Source: Halanaerobium sp051746665 (GTDB taxonomy: Bacteria; Bacillota; Halanaerobiia; Halanaerobiales; Halanaerobiaceae). From it: a DNA stretch of 64,000 nucleotides. Below, in pieces: positions 34,784 through 42,368 of this stretch. The notes beneath the pieces were generated by a model. The model ran no database searches and had not been told where the DNA came from. It was given only the letters and a program-made list of their open reading frames with translations. The DNA lies in NCBI GenBank assembly GCA_051746665.1, contig JBNJFG010000003.1, positions 8,077-72,076 on the forward strand, read 5' to 3'. The translations under genes were made by a program, and so were the position numbers. Positions within the stretch are counted from its first letter, which is position 1. Each line of letters opens with the position of its first letter.

Positions 34784-35438
34784 TTTAACTGTATTAAAAA
34801 TTGGTGGTAGTTTTATAAATAATCAAAATCTGATTAATTTAAAAAATATAATAAAAGCAGTAAAAACAATTACTGATCATAAATTAATAATTGTAACTGG
34901 TGGAGGTAAAGCTGCTGATCTAATTCGAGACTATGATCGAAAAATAAAATTAAAGGACAGCAGTTCACATTTTGCAGCAATTGCAGCTATGGAACTCAAC
35001 TCTTATTTGATTTCAGATTATTTTGATAGTTTTTCTTTTTTTTCAACAGACTTTATTTTTTCTAAAGAGGTTAATATTTTTATGCCGCTTAATTATTACA
35101 GAAAATTTGATCCACTTCCTCATGCCTGGGATGTTAGTTCAGATAGTATTGCTTTAGAGTTGAGTCAGAGGTTAAAGGCGGACAATTTATTTTTAATTAA
35201 ACAGAGAACAATAAAAAATAATTTTAAAATAAAAAGTAAATCTGCAGCTGATAATAAGCTGATAGATAACTATTTTCCAAAACTATATCAAGATCAAAAT
35301 AGTAATTTGAAAACTATTATAATCAATATGAAATCAATTAAAAATTTAGAAATGTTAATAGAAAATAGTAAAGCTGAAATTCTAAATAAAAATTCAAACT
35401 CAAAAGAAGATTATTTTGATTTAAATATATTAGAATAG
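34776..35438 (+). CDS. mfnE: [5-(aminomethyl)furan-3-yl]methyl phosphate kinase-like protein
   Basis: Amino-acid-kinase-fold protein of 220 residues. The N-terminal VLKIGGSFI and LIIVTGGGKAADLIRDYD carry the phosphate-binding loops; HAWDVSSDSIALELSQRL is the substrate/ATP region typical of MfnE. MfnE phosphorylates the furan amine to a diphosphate before MfnF acts, so the gene order mfnB-mfnF-mfnE groups the furan half of methanofuran. It overlaps mfnF by 8 bases. Confidence 0.85.
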   Translation: MNNLTVLKIGGSFINNQNLINLKNIIKAVKTITDHKLIIVTGGGKAADLIRDYDRKIKLKDSSSHFAAIAAMELNSYLISDYFDSFSFFSTDFIFSKEVNIFMPLNYYRKFDPLPHAWDVSSDSIALELSQRLKADNLFLIKQRTIKNNFKIKSKSAADNKLIDNYFPKLYQDQNSNLKTIIINMKSIKNLEMLIENSKAEILNKNSNSKEDYFDLNILE

Positions 35439-35471
35439 ATTTAAAAAGTATATCAGAATAGATTTAAATTT

Positions 35472-35488
35472 TTAGATTAAAAATCTAA
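35472..35488. promoter_or_regulatory. Short palindrome before the ADP-ribosylglycohydrolase gene
   Basis: TTAGATT (35472-35478) and AATCTAA (35482-35488) form a 7-bp inverted repeat with a 3-base gap, in the 70-base space after mfnE. It may be an operator or a weak hairpin. No promoter boxes are clear beside it. Confidence 0.3.
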
Positions 35489-35508
35489 TTAATTATTGAG
35501 GTGTAAAT

Positions 35509-36522
35509 ATGCCTAACTATGATAAAATTGATGGACTGTTAACTGGACTTGCACTTGGTGATGCACATGGAATGCCTTTTGAAATGTTAAACAGAGAAGA
35601 TGTAAAAAAACATAAAGAAAATTCTAAGTTTAGTTTAACTGAAAACTTTTTTATTGATATACCAGATTTTCACTTTTTAAAGCGTGATTTAAAAAAAGCT
35701 GAAGTAACAGATGACACAATACTGGCTGTTCATTTGGGAGAATATTTATTAGAAAATAAGGGTAAAATAAATAAAGAAGATTATTTTAGCAGTCTGGGCG
35801 AATTTATAAATGAAAAAAAATTAATTACAAAAGGAATAATCGGTCCCAGTACAGGGAGAGCAGCAAGTAAAATAATGAGAAATGAAAAATTCACAGTTTC
35901 GGAAAGAGCAGGATTTTCTAATGGTTTAGCTCTTAAATCATCAGTTTTAGCATATTTTTTACCTTTAGAAGCTAAAAAGTCAAATTTAGAAAAGATTAAA
36001 AAATTAGCTTATTATTCTCACTTTACAGATACAGCTATTTCAGCTGCAGCAGGGATTTATGCTGCTCTGGCTGAAGCACTTACTGGTAGTGATCTTGATG
36101 AAATTTTTAATTCAGCGCTTAGTTATATGGAAGCAGGAGAAAATTATGGGCTGCAGACCTTTCAGCCTTCAAGTTATCAGAGGACAAAATTTTTACTTGA
36201 ACATCTAGAAACTTTAACTAAAAGTGAAACTTTAGATTTTATTGCTGAAGTTATGGGAACCGGGATCAATAGTTATGAATCAGTGCCAGCAGCATTAGCT
36301 ATTTTTAAGCTCTATCCAGATGCTGCTGCTAAAGCTTTTTCAGCAGCAGTTGATATTGGCGGGGATACAGATTCTACCACCGCTCTTGTCGGTGCATTAG
36401 TTGGTTCTTATAATGGTATTGATATTTTCAAAAAAGAATGGATCGAAGAACTTAATAAAGTTAATTCGCTTTCTTTAAAAGAATTAGGAAGGTCACTTTT
36501 TGCTTTAAGAGAAAATAATTAG
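35509..36522 (+). CDS. ADP-ribosylglycohydrolase family protein
   Basis: An all-alpha DraG-type hydrolase of 337 residues. It has the N-terminal GLLTGLALGDAHGMPFE, the metal-binding VTDDTILAVHLGEYLL, and the C-terminal metal motif DIGGDTDSTTALVGALVGSYNG, so the binuclear Mg site looks complete. The family removes ADP-ribose from proteins or small molecules, and some members cleave other N-ribosides. It is embedded between methanofuran and folate genes on the same strand. That suggests a role in cofactor salvage or in regulating a cluster enzyme, but no DraT-type partner is in view. ATG 35509 with SD TGAGGTG. Confidence 0.85.
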   Translation: MPNYDKIDGLLTGLALGDAHGMPFEMLNREDVKKHKENSKFSLTENFFIDIPDFHFLKRDLKKAEVTDDTILAVHLGEYLLENKGKINKEDYFSSLGEFINEKKLITKGIIGPSTGRAASKIMRNEKFTVSERAGFSNGLALKSSVLAYFLPLEAKKSNLEKIKKLAYYSHFTDTAISAAAGIYAALAEALTGSDLDEIFNSALSYMEAGENYGLQTFQPSSYQRTKFLLEHLETLTKSETLDFIAEVMGTGINSYESVPAALAIFKLYPDAAAKAFSAAVDIGGDTDSTTALVGALVGSYNGIDIFKKEWIEELNKVNSLSLKELGRSLFALRENN

Positions 36523-36536
36523 GTGAGGTGCTCAAA

Positions 36537-37400
36537 ATGACAGAAAAAAATAAAATAATTAAAACAAATCGTGGTGATTTAGATTACAGCAGCAAAACAT
36601 TAATTATGGGGATTTTGAACTTAACTCCCGATTCTTTTTCAGATGGAGGCAAATATAATGATTTGGAATCAGCACTTAAAAGAGCAGCAGAAATGGAGGC
36701 TGCTGGAGCTGATATTATAGATATTGGAGCAGAATCGAGCCGACCATACTCAGATAGAATATCTGCTGAAGAAGAAAAAAAGAGGCTGCTTCCAGTTTTA
36801 AAAGAAGTCTTAAAAGTAACAAATTTACCAATTTCTATTGATAGTTATAAAAGTTCTGTTACCAGAGCAGCTCTTAAAGAAGGAGCATCTATTGTTAATG
36901 ATATAAGTGGGCTTCGTTTTGATAAAAAAATGGCAAAAACGGCTGCTGATTTTTCAGCACCAGTAATTATTATGCATATTCAGGGTAGACCAGAAAATAT
37001 GCAGGATAATCCAACTTATCAAAATTTGATTTTTGAGATCAAAAAATATCTCTGGGATGGTATAAAAATTGCCAAAGAAGCCGGGATTGAAGATCAATCA
37101 ATAATTATCGATCCTGGTATAGGATTTGGAAAAAAACAAGTCCATAATCTTCAAATTTTAAATAGACTTGAAAGCTTTAAAGAACTAAATTACCCAATCT
37201 TAATTGGAACTTCTCGTAAATCTTTAATTAAATATGTAAATAAAAATGAAGTTAATCAAAGATTATTTGGTACAGCTGCAACCGTTTCTACTTCAATACT
37301 TAAAGGAGCAAATATTGTACGTGTTCATGATGTTGCCGAAATTAAAAAGGTAGCTGTTATGACAGATGCAGTAAAGTGGGAGGGTGAAAATGGACAGTAG
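36537..37400 (+). CDS. folP: Dihydropteroate synthase
   Basis: Joins p-aminobenzoate to 6-hydroxymethyl-dihydropterin diphosphate for folate. Motifs: IMGILNLTPDSFSDGG, GADIIDIGAESSRPYS, ISIDSYKSSVTRAAL, SIVNDISGLR, IMHIQGRPENMQ, DPGIGFGK and GTSRKSLIK. It is the true FolP, distinct from the DHPS-like protein at 17137. Its presence implies this organism makes both folate and H4MPT. ATG 36537 is preferred to GTG 36528, which lies within the SD AGGTGAGGTG. It overlaps folB by 11 bases. Confidence 0.95.
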   Translation: MTEKNKIIKTNRGDLDYSSKTLIMGILNLTPDSFSDGGKYNDLESALKRAAEMEAAGADIIDIGAESSRPYSDRISAEEEKKRLLPVLKEVLKVTNLPISIDSYKSSVTRAALKEGASIVNDISGLRFDKKMAKTAADFSAPVIIMHIQGRPENMQDNPTYQNLIFEIKKYLWDGIKIAKEAGIEDQSIIIDPGIGFGKKQVHNLQILNRLESFKELNYPILIGTSRKSLIKYVNKNEVNQRLFGTAATVSTSILKGANIVRVHDVAEIKKVAVMTDAVKWEGENGQ

Positions 37401-37770
37401 AGATCTTATCGCACTAAATGAAATGGTTTTTTATGCCTATCATGGAGTCTATGATTCCGAAAAAGAGCTGGGTCAGAGGTTTGTTATTAACTTTAAGGCA
37501 GAACTTGATTATAATTTAGCTGCAGTAAATGATGATCTGCAGCAGACTGTTAATTATGGTGAAATATATAAAAAAATCGAAGATATTTTCAAGGCCAAGA
37601 AATATAATCTTTTAGAAAGTGCTGCTTACAATATAATAAAGGGCTTATTTGTTGAATTTCCGAAATTAGAGGTTATAGAAATAGAAATAAAAAAGCCTGC
37701 TGTGCCAATTAAAGGGGCTTTAGCAGATGCAGCTGTAAAAATGAGCAGAAAAAGAACTGAGGTAATATAA
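37390..37770 (+). CDS. folB: Dihydroneopterin aldolase
   Basis: Converts dihydroneopterin to 6-hydroxymethyl-dihydropterin and glycolaldehyde. The 126-residue protein has EMVFYAYHGVYDSEKELGQRF, the VNYGEIYKKIEDI helix, LLESAAYNI and a C-terminal IEIKKPAVPIKGALADAAVKM. It could serve both folate and H4MPT pathways, as no archaeal MptD is present. ATG 37390 follows GGGAGGG. Confidence 0.93.
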   Translation: MDSRDLIALNEMVFYAYHGVYDSEKELGQRFVINFKAELDYNLAAVNDDLQQTVNYGEIYKKIEDIFKAKKYNLLESAAYNIIKGLFVEFPKLEVIEIEIKKPAVPIKGALADAAVKMSRKRTEVI

Positions 37771-38286
37771 ATGAAAGCTGTATACTTAGGTCTTGGTTCA
37801 AATATAGAGCCTAAAGTTGAATATTTAAAAAAGGCGGTTAAAAAATTAGCTGCAGAAACTGAAATAATTTTAGAGAAAACTTCATCTTTATATTCAACAA
37901 AGGCTTATGGTTATGAAGATCAGGCTGATTTTATTAATGCTGTAGTTTATCTTAAAACATCATTAACTCCAGAAAAACTTTTGCAGACTGTGCTTAAAAT
38001 AGAAAGTGATTTAGGGCGCGTTAGAATAAAAAAATGGGGTCCAAGAACTATTGATATAGATATTTTATTTTATAATAAATTAAAATACCAAAGTCAAGAT
38101 TTAATTATTCCTCATCCAGAAATAAAAAAAAGGGCTTTTGTTCTGATCCCTTTAATAGAGGTGGCTGAAGATCAACTCTTTATTGAAGAGATTAGTATTA
38201 AAAAATGGCTGCATAAATTAGATTATAATCAAGAAGAGATTAAGTTTTACGGTAAATTTCCAGATCTTAATTTAAATAAAAGCTAA
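37771..38286 (+). CDS. folK: 2-amino-4-hydroxy-6-hydroxymethyldihydropteridine diphosphokinase
   Basis: Pyrophosphorylates 6-hydroxymethyl-dihydropterin using ATP. Motifs: YLGLGSNIEPKVEYLKKAV, STKAYGYEDQADFINAVV, the signature GRVRIKKWGPRTIDIDILFY and IPHPEIKKRAFVLIPL. Length 171 residues. It abuts folB directly and is the last plus-strand gene of the cluster. Its 3' end overlaps the convergent ATP-grasp gene by 20 bases. Confidence 0.95.
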   Translation: MKAVYLGLGSNIEPKVEYLKKAVKKLAAETEIILEKTSSLYSTKAYGYEDQADFINAVVYLKTSLTPEKLLQTVLKIESDLGRVRIKKWGPRTIDIDILFYNKLKYQSQDLIIPHPEIKKRAFVLIPLIEVAEDQLFIEEISIKKWLHKLDYNQEEIKFYGKFPDLNLNKS

Positions 38287-39262
38287 ATTCTTTTTTAGAA
38301 AGATCGTCTGGATTGATATTTTGCTTATTTCTGGCTAAATCTAAAATTATTTTGGCAGGATTAGATATTTTTGAAAGGCCAATGAAAGAAGAAGTTATTC
38401 TAGGATTAATTTCAAGCAGAAAAAACCCCTTTTCATTATATATAAAATCTATCCCAAAATAACCATTTAAATTTGGATATTCTTTTTTTATTAAATTAGC
38501 AAGCTTTTCTAGTTTGTATTGATCTGGAAATTTATAATTGATAGTAGACCCCAAATAAGAAAAATTTTGGGGATTTATTAGCTGTTTATTGAGACTAAGA
38601 ATTTGCAGTTTTTTTGAATTAGCAGCCAGAGATAAACTGCCGGGAATCCCCTTTATTATTTTTTGAATAATCTGGCCTTTGTAATTTTTTAAATTTAAAT
38701 TTTTAAATTCTTTTTTCGAATTAATAATTTTAAGTTCTGAGCCAGCACTGTATTTAGCTTTAATAACTGCTGGGAAAAATTTTTCATTGAAATTGAGTAC
38801 ATTTTCTCCAATCAAATAACTTTCAGCTAACTGGAGAGAAGTGTTTTTAAAATTATTATAGAGCAGCCATTTGTTGGCTGCTTTTTTTATGCAGTTTGAA
38901 CTGCAGCCTAAATTATTAATATTTTTGTTTTCTATAATTTTAGTTATCTGATAAAGCAAATTATTTGTTTCTGGTGCAATAATCAAAAAATAATCACATT
39001 CATTTATATCTAGATTTATCAGTTTTTCAAAATATGAGCTCTGATCATTACTATTTAAAATTATAAAATCTACATTATTAAATTTATTATTAATTAAGTT
39101 AAGATTATCTTGATCAATAAAAATAGACAGCTGAAGATCTTTAAGCTTTGAAAAGGATTTAATTAGAGAAATAAGTATTTGCTTTCCTTCTCTATAAAAA
39201 GATTCTTTAAAATTGCTCTCTTTTTTTTTGCTTAAAAAATATTCTAAGATAAAAATTCTCAT
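38267..39262 (-). CDS. ATP-grasp ligase, MfnD-like (tyramine/tyrosine-glutamate ligase candidate)
   Basis: A 331-residue ATP-grasp protein with N-terminal RIFILEYF, a mid-section FFPAVIKAKYSAGSELKI, GQIIQKIIKGIPGSLSLAAN and a metal-binding GFFLLEINPRITSSFIGL. The opening and the ending resemble methanogen MfnD, which glutamylates tyramine in methanofuran synthesis. The mfnB, mfnE and mfnF genes nearby support this. It is the only cluster gene on the minus strand, with a convergent overlap with folK. MfnA and MfnC are absent from the window. Another ATP-grasp specificity cannot be excluded. Confidence 0.68.
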   Translation of the reverse strand: MRIFILEYFLSKKKESNFKESFYREGKQILISLIKSFSKLKDLQLSIFIDQDNLNLINNKFNNVDFIILNSNDQSSYFEKLINLDINECDYFLIIAPETNNLLYQITKIIENKNINNLGCSSNCIKKAANKWLLYNNFKNTSLQLAESYLIGENVLNFNEKFFPAVIKAKYSAGSELKIINSKKEFKNLNLKNYKGQIIQKIIKGIPGSLSLAANSKKLQILSLNKQLINPQNFSYLGSTINYKFPDQYKLEKLANLIKKEYPNLNGYFGIDFIYNEKGFFLLEINPRITSSFIGLSKISNPAKIILDLARNKQNINPDDLSKKEFSFYLN

Positions 39263-39549
39263 TATTTTAATTCACCACTTTTTATTTGTTTAAAAAAATA
39301 TTATAATGATAATAGGCTTTAAAAATACCAAACTTCAAAGTTTGATAAATTTAATTATCCTAAATTAATTTTATCATAGTTATCTATTACAAAAAATAAA
39401 AAACACCATATTATTTAAAAATTTTTTTAAAAATCTTTTATCAAAATTATTTTACTATTAATTCTATTGCAAAAAAAGGTTTTAACAAAGAATTATTTAA
39501 TATATAATATATAAAGCCTTTTATTTAGGCGATTAAAGGAGAGTATTTT
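39263..39549. promoter_or_regulatory. Divergent intergenic region with palindrome CAAACTT-CA-AAGTTTG
   Basis: A 287-base, very AT-rich gap between the minus-strand ATP-grasp gene and rpoN. It holds a perfect 7-bp inverted repeat at 39329-39344. On the minus strand there is a TATAAT at 39304-39299. On the plus side, TTAACA (39482) and TATAAT (39503-39508) precede rpoN with a short 15-base spacer. The palindrome could be an operator controlling either gene. Confidence 0.4.
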
Positions 39550-40647
39550 ATGAAGTTAGATCTTAATTTAAATATTGAACAAAAGCAAGAGTTAGTAATG
39601 ACAACTCAACTGCAGATGTCTATTGAAATTCTTCAATATAGTAGTCTTGAATTAAAAGATTATATCGAAGAAGAAATGAAAGAAAATCCTTTACTCGATA
39701 TGTTAGAATCACAAAGGGATATGAATTATAGAGAATCAACTTTTAATTCCGTTAGAAAAAATGAGATAGAATATGAGAACTTTGTTGCTTATCAGCCTGA
39801 TTTTTGTGAACATTTAGAAAATCAACTTTTTGAAGTGTTGAGCGATCAAGAAATAGAGTTGGGAAAATTTATTGTAGGTAGTTTAAATGAAAGCGGAGAA
39901 TTAACTACAGATCTAGAAACAATTACTAATATTTTTAGTCAGGAAGGATTTAATCAAGCTGAAATAGAAGCAGTATATCAAAAAATTAAAAAACTAGATA
40001 TTAATTATGACAGTAGTTTTGCATCCTGTAAAGCAGAATATATAGATCCTGATTTAATTGTCAAAAAAGAAGAAGGTGAATTTTATATAGAAGAAAAAAA
40101 TACTGCTTATCCAACTGTTACAATAAGTTCTTATTATTATAATTTACTCAAAAATCAGGATGATGATAAGATTAGTGATTATTTAAAAGAAAAATATCAA
40201 GCGGCTGTCTGGTTAATTAAAAGTATAGAACAGCGTAAGAATACTATCAGAAAAATTACTAAAGCAATTTTAAAAAAACAGATGGACTTTTTTGAAAATG
40301 GTTTAAAAGATTTAAAGGTATTAACAATGGAAGAAGTTGCTGAGGAAATTGAAATGCATGAATCAACAGTTAGTCGGGCAACAACTGCTAAATATTTACA
40401 GACTCCACATGGAGTTTTTAGTTTGAAATTTTTTTTCAACAGTGGCATTGATGGCGTATCTTCAGTAAGTATCAAAGCAATGTTGAGTGAAGAAATTGAA
40501 GCTGAAGATAAAGCGCATCCGCTTAGTGATAGTAAACTTGCAAAAATATTTATTGAAAAATACGGATTGGATATTTCTCGTAGAACAGTTGCTAAATATA
40601 GAAAATCTTTAGGTATTAAAAGTTCGCGTCAGCGAAAAAATGAATAA
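39550..40647 (+). CDS. rpoN: RNA polymerase sigma-54 factor (short form)
   Basis: The N-terminal region I is clear: Q-rich LDLNLNIEQKQELVMTTQLQMSIEILQ, which contacts activators. EEEMKENPLLD follows, then the DNA-binding HTH MEEVAEEIEMHESTVSRATTAKYLQTPHG and the RpoN box SRRTVAKYRKSLGI at the end. At 365 residues it is shorter than typical RpoN (about 430-480), mainly in the middle. Placement next to the C1 cluster, whose promoter is -24/-12 type, fits a dedicated role. ATG 39550 with SD AAAGGAGAG. Confidence 0.92.
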   Translation: MKLDLNLNIEQKQELVMTTQLQMSIEILQYSSLELKDYIEEEMKENPLLDMLESQRDMNYRESTFNSVRKNEIEYENFVAYQPDFCEHLENQLFEVLSDQEIELGKFIVGSLNESGELTTDLETITNIFSQEGFNQAEIEAVYQKIKKLDINYDSSFASCKAEYIDPDLIVKKEEGEFYIEEKNTAYPTVTISSYYYNLLKNQDDDKISDYLKEKYQAAVWLIKSIEQRKNTIRKITKAILKKQMDFFENGLKDLKVLTMEEVAEEIEMHESTVSRATTAKYLQTPHGVFSLKFFFNSGIDGVSSVSIKAMLSEEIEAEDKAHPLSDSKLAKIFIEKYGLDISRRTVAKYRKSLGIKSSRQRKNE

Positions 40648-40677
40648 AATCTGTTAGATTTTGTTTAGTATCTTTTC

Positions 40678-40706
40678 TTGACAAGTTTATTAAACTATGT
40701 TAGAGT
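40678..40706 (+). promoter_or_regulatory. Promoter of the SAM-riboswitch transcript
   Basis: TTGACA (40678-40683), a 17-base spacer ending in TG-like ATGT, and TAGAGT (40701-40706). The start would be just before the riboswitch P1 stem. Confidence 0.7.
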
Positions 40707-40724
40707 TATAAAAAAATAATAAAA

Positions 40725-40824
40725 CTTATCCAGAGAGGTGGAGGGACTGGCCCTTTGAAACCCAGCAACCAACAGTTAAAACTGTCCGGTGCTAATTCCA
40801 GCAGGATCATTCCTGAGAGATAAG
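40725..40824 (+). ncRNA. SAM-I riboswitch (S-box) aptamer
   Basis: Classic S-box elements are present. The P1 arms are CTTATC (40725-40730) and GATAAG (40819-40824). The conserved CAGAGAGGTGGAGGGACTGG follows, then CCCTTTGAAACCCAGCAACC, the kink-turn/pseudoknot parts, CCGGTGCTAATTCCAGCAGG and the 3' TCCTGAGAGATAAGG. AGGAG at 40823 can pair with CTCCT of the downstream terminator, giving the SAM-dependent switch. It controls the methionine genes metY and metA that follow. Confidence 0.97.
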
Positions 40825-40838
40825 GAGCAGATAAATTA

Positions 40839-40876
40839 CCCACTCCTATATTTACTTAGGAAGTGGGATTTTTTTA
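40839..40876 (+). terminator. Riboswitch-controlled terminator
   Basis: CCCACT-CCTA pairs with TAGG-A-AGTGGG (one bulged A), followed by a T-run (ATTTTTTTATTT). It ends the leader when SAM is bound. Confidence 0.93.
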
Positions 40877-40988
40877 TTTACTGCAATTTTTCATCTTAAA
40901 AGACTTATTGAGCAGCAGGTAGTTAGGAAAATTAAGCGTACTATTTTAAATTAAAATTTGAGCAGCGAAAATTTGAGGAGGAAATTAA

Positions 40989-42266
40989 ATGACATTAAGA
41001 TTTGAGACTTTGGCATTACATGCAGGCTATGATGCAGACAAAAATAGAAAAGCAGCAGCAGTCCCTATTTATCAGACAACTTCTTATTTATTTGAGAGTA
41101 CTGAACATGCGGCAGATTTATTTGCTTTAAAAGCAGAAGGTGATATTTATAGTAGGATTCAGAACCCAAGTAATTCAGTATTAGAAAAAAGAATTGCGGC
41201 CCTGGAAGGTGGAGTTGGAGCATTGGCAGTTTCTTCAGGTCAGGCAGCAGAAGTTATAGCGCTTTTAACTATCTGTAGTAATGGCGATCATATAGTAAGT
41301 GGTAGTTCTATTTATGGGGGAACTCATAATTTATTTAAACACAGATTTAAAAATATGGGTATTGATGTTAGTTTTGTAGATTCAGAGGATCCAGCAAGCT
41401 TCAAAAATGAAATTCGGGAAAACACTAAAGCTTTATATATTGAAACTATTGGTAATCCCTCGTTAGTTGTGCCAGATTTTAAAAAATTAGCAGAAATAGC
41501 TCATCAGGCAGGCATACCATTAATAGTTGATAATACTTTTGCTTCACCATATCTGGCTAAACCTTTTGAATATGGTGCAGATATAGTTGTTCATTCAACA
41601 ACTAAATACATATCTGGACATGGCAATTCTATTGGTGGTGTAATAGTTGATAGTGGCAATTTTGATTGGGATACAGGTAGATTTCCTGAACTTATTGAGC
41701 CTGATCCAAGTTATCATGGGGTTAAATTTCAAGAAGAGTTTGGAAAGGCAGCTTTTATAACTAAGGCCAGAGTTCAGCTTTTAAGAGATTTAGGAAGCTC
41801 CCCCAGTCCCTTTAATTCATTTTTAACTATTACCGGTCTGGAAACTCTGCCCTTAAGAATGAAACAGCATTCTCAAAACGCTCAAGCAGCTGCAGAATTT
41901 TTAGAGGCTGATGATCGAGTTGAGTGGGTTAGTTATCCGGGTTTGAAAAGTCATAAATCATATCAAAATGCTAAAAAATATCTTAAAAACGGTAATGGAG
42001 GAATGGTTGCTTTTGGTATCAAAGGTGGTAAAGCAGCAGCTGAGAAGTTTATTAATCACTTAGAATTATTTCTGCATCTGGCTAATGTTGGAGATACTAA
42101 ATCTTTAGCAATTCATCCAGCCAGCACCACTCATCAGCAGCTAAATGAAGAGGACTTAAGGAAAACTGGAATTTCACCTGAATTAATAAGGCTTTCAATT
42201 GGAATTGAAGATATAGAAGATATTAAAGATGATTTAGATCAAGCATTAACAGCATCTCAAAAATAA
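40989..42266 (+). CDS. metY: O-acetylhomoserine sulfhydrylase
   Basis: PLP enzyme of the Cys/Met-metabolism family, forming homocysteine from O-acetylhomoserine and sulfide. Motifs: ETLALHAGYDAD, VPIYQTTSYLFESTEHAA, YSRIQNPSNSVLEKRIAALE, the PLP-lysine segment VVHSTTKYISGHGNSIGGV, and the long insertion containing FGKAAFITKARVQLLRDLG typical of MetY. The end LIRLSIGIEDIEDIKDDLDQAL is standard. 425 residues. Controlled by the upstream S-box. The partner MetA is predicted to make O-acetylhomoserine, matching this specificity. Confidence 0.95.
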   Translation: MTLRFETLALHAGYDADKNRKAAAVPIYQTTSYLFESTEHAADLFALKAEGDIYSRIQNPSNSVLEKRIAALEGGVGALAVSSGQAAEVIALLTICSNGDHIVSGSSIYGGTHNLFKHRFKNMGIDVSFVDSEDPASFKNEIRENTKALYIETIGNPSLVVPDFKKLAEIAHQAGIPLIVDNTFASPYLAKPFEYGADIVVHSTTKYISGHGNSIGGVIVDSGNFDWDTGRFPELIEPDPSYHGVKFQEEFGKAAFITKARVQLLRDLGSSPSPFNSFLTITGLETLPLRMKQHSQNAQAAAEFLEADDRVEWVSYPGLKSHKSYQNAKKYLKNGNGGMVAFGIKGGKAAAEKFINHLELFLHLANVGDTKSLAIHPASTTHQQLNEEDLRKTGISPELIRLSIGIEDIEDIKDDLDQALTASQK

Positions 42267-42296
42267 ATATTATTTATAAATTAACGACTAAGTTTA

Positions 42297-42334
42297 AAAG
42301 AGGAAGTCTTCTGAAATTTAGGGGCTTTCTCTTT
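42297..42334 (+). other. Hairpin between metY and metA
   Basis: AAAGAGGAAGTC (42297-42308) pairs with GGCTTTCTCTTT (42323-42334) with two wobbles. No clean U-run follows (AAAAATATTT). Possible mRNA-processing or partial-termination element. Confidence 0.45.
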
Positions 42335-42368
42335 AAAAATATTTATTAGAATATTGGAGTGGTATAAA

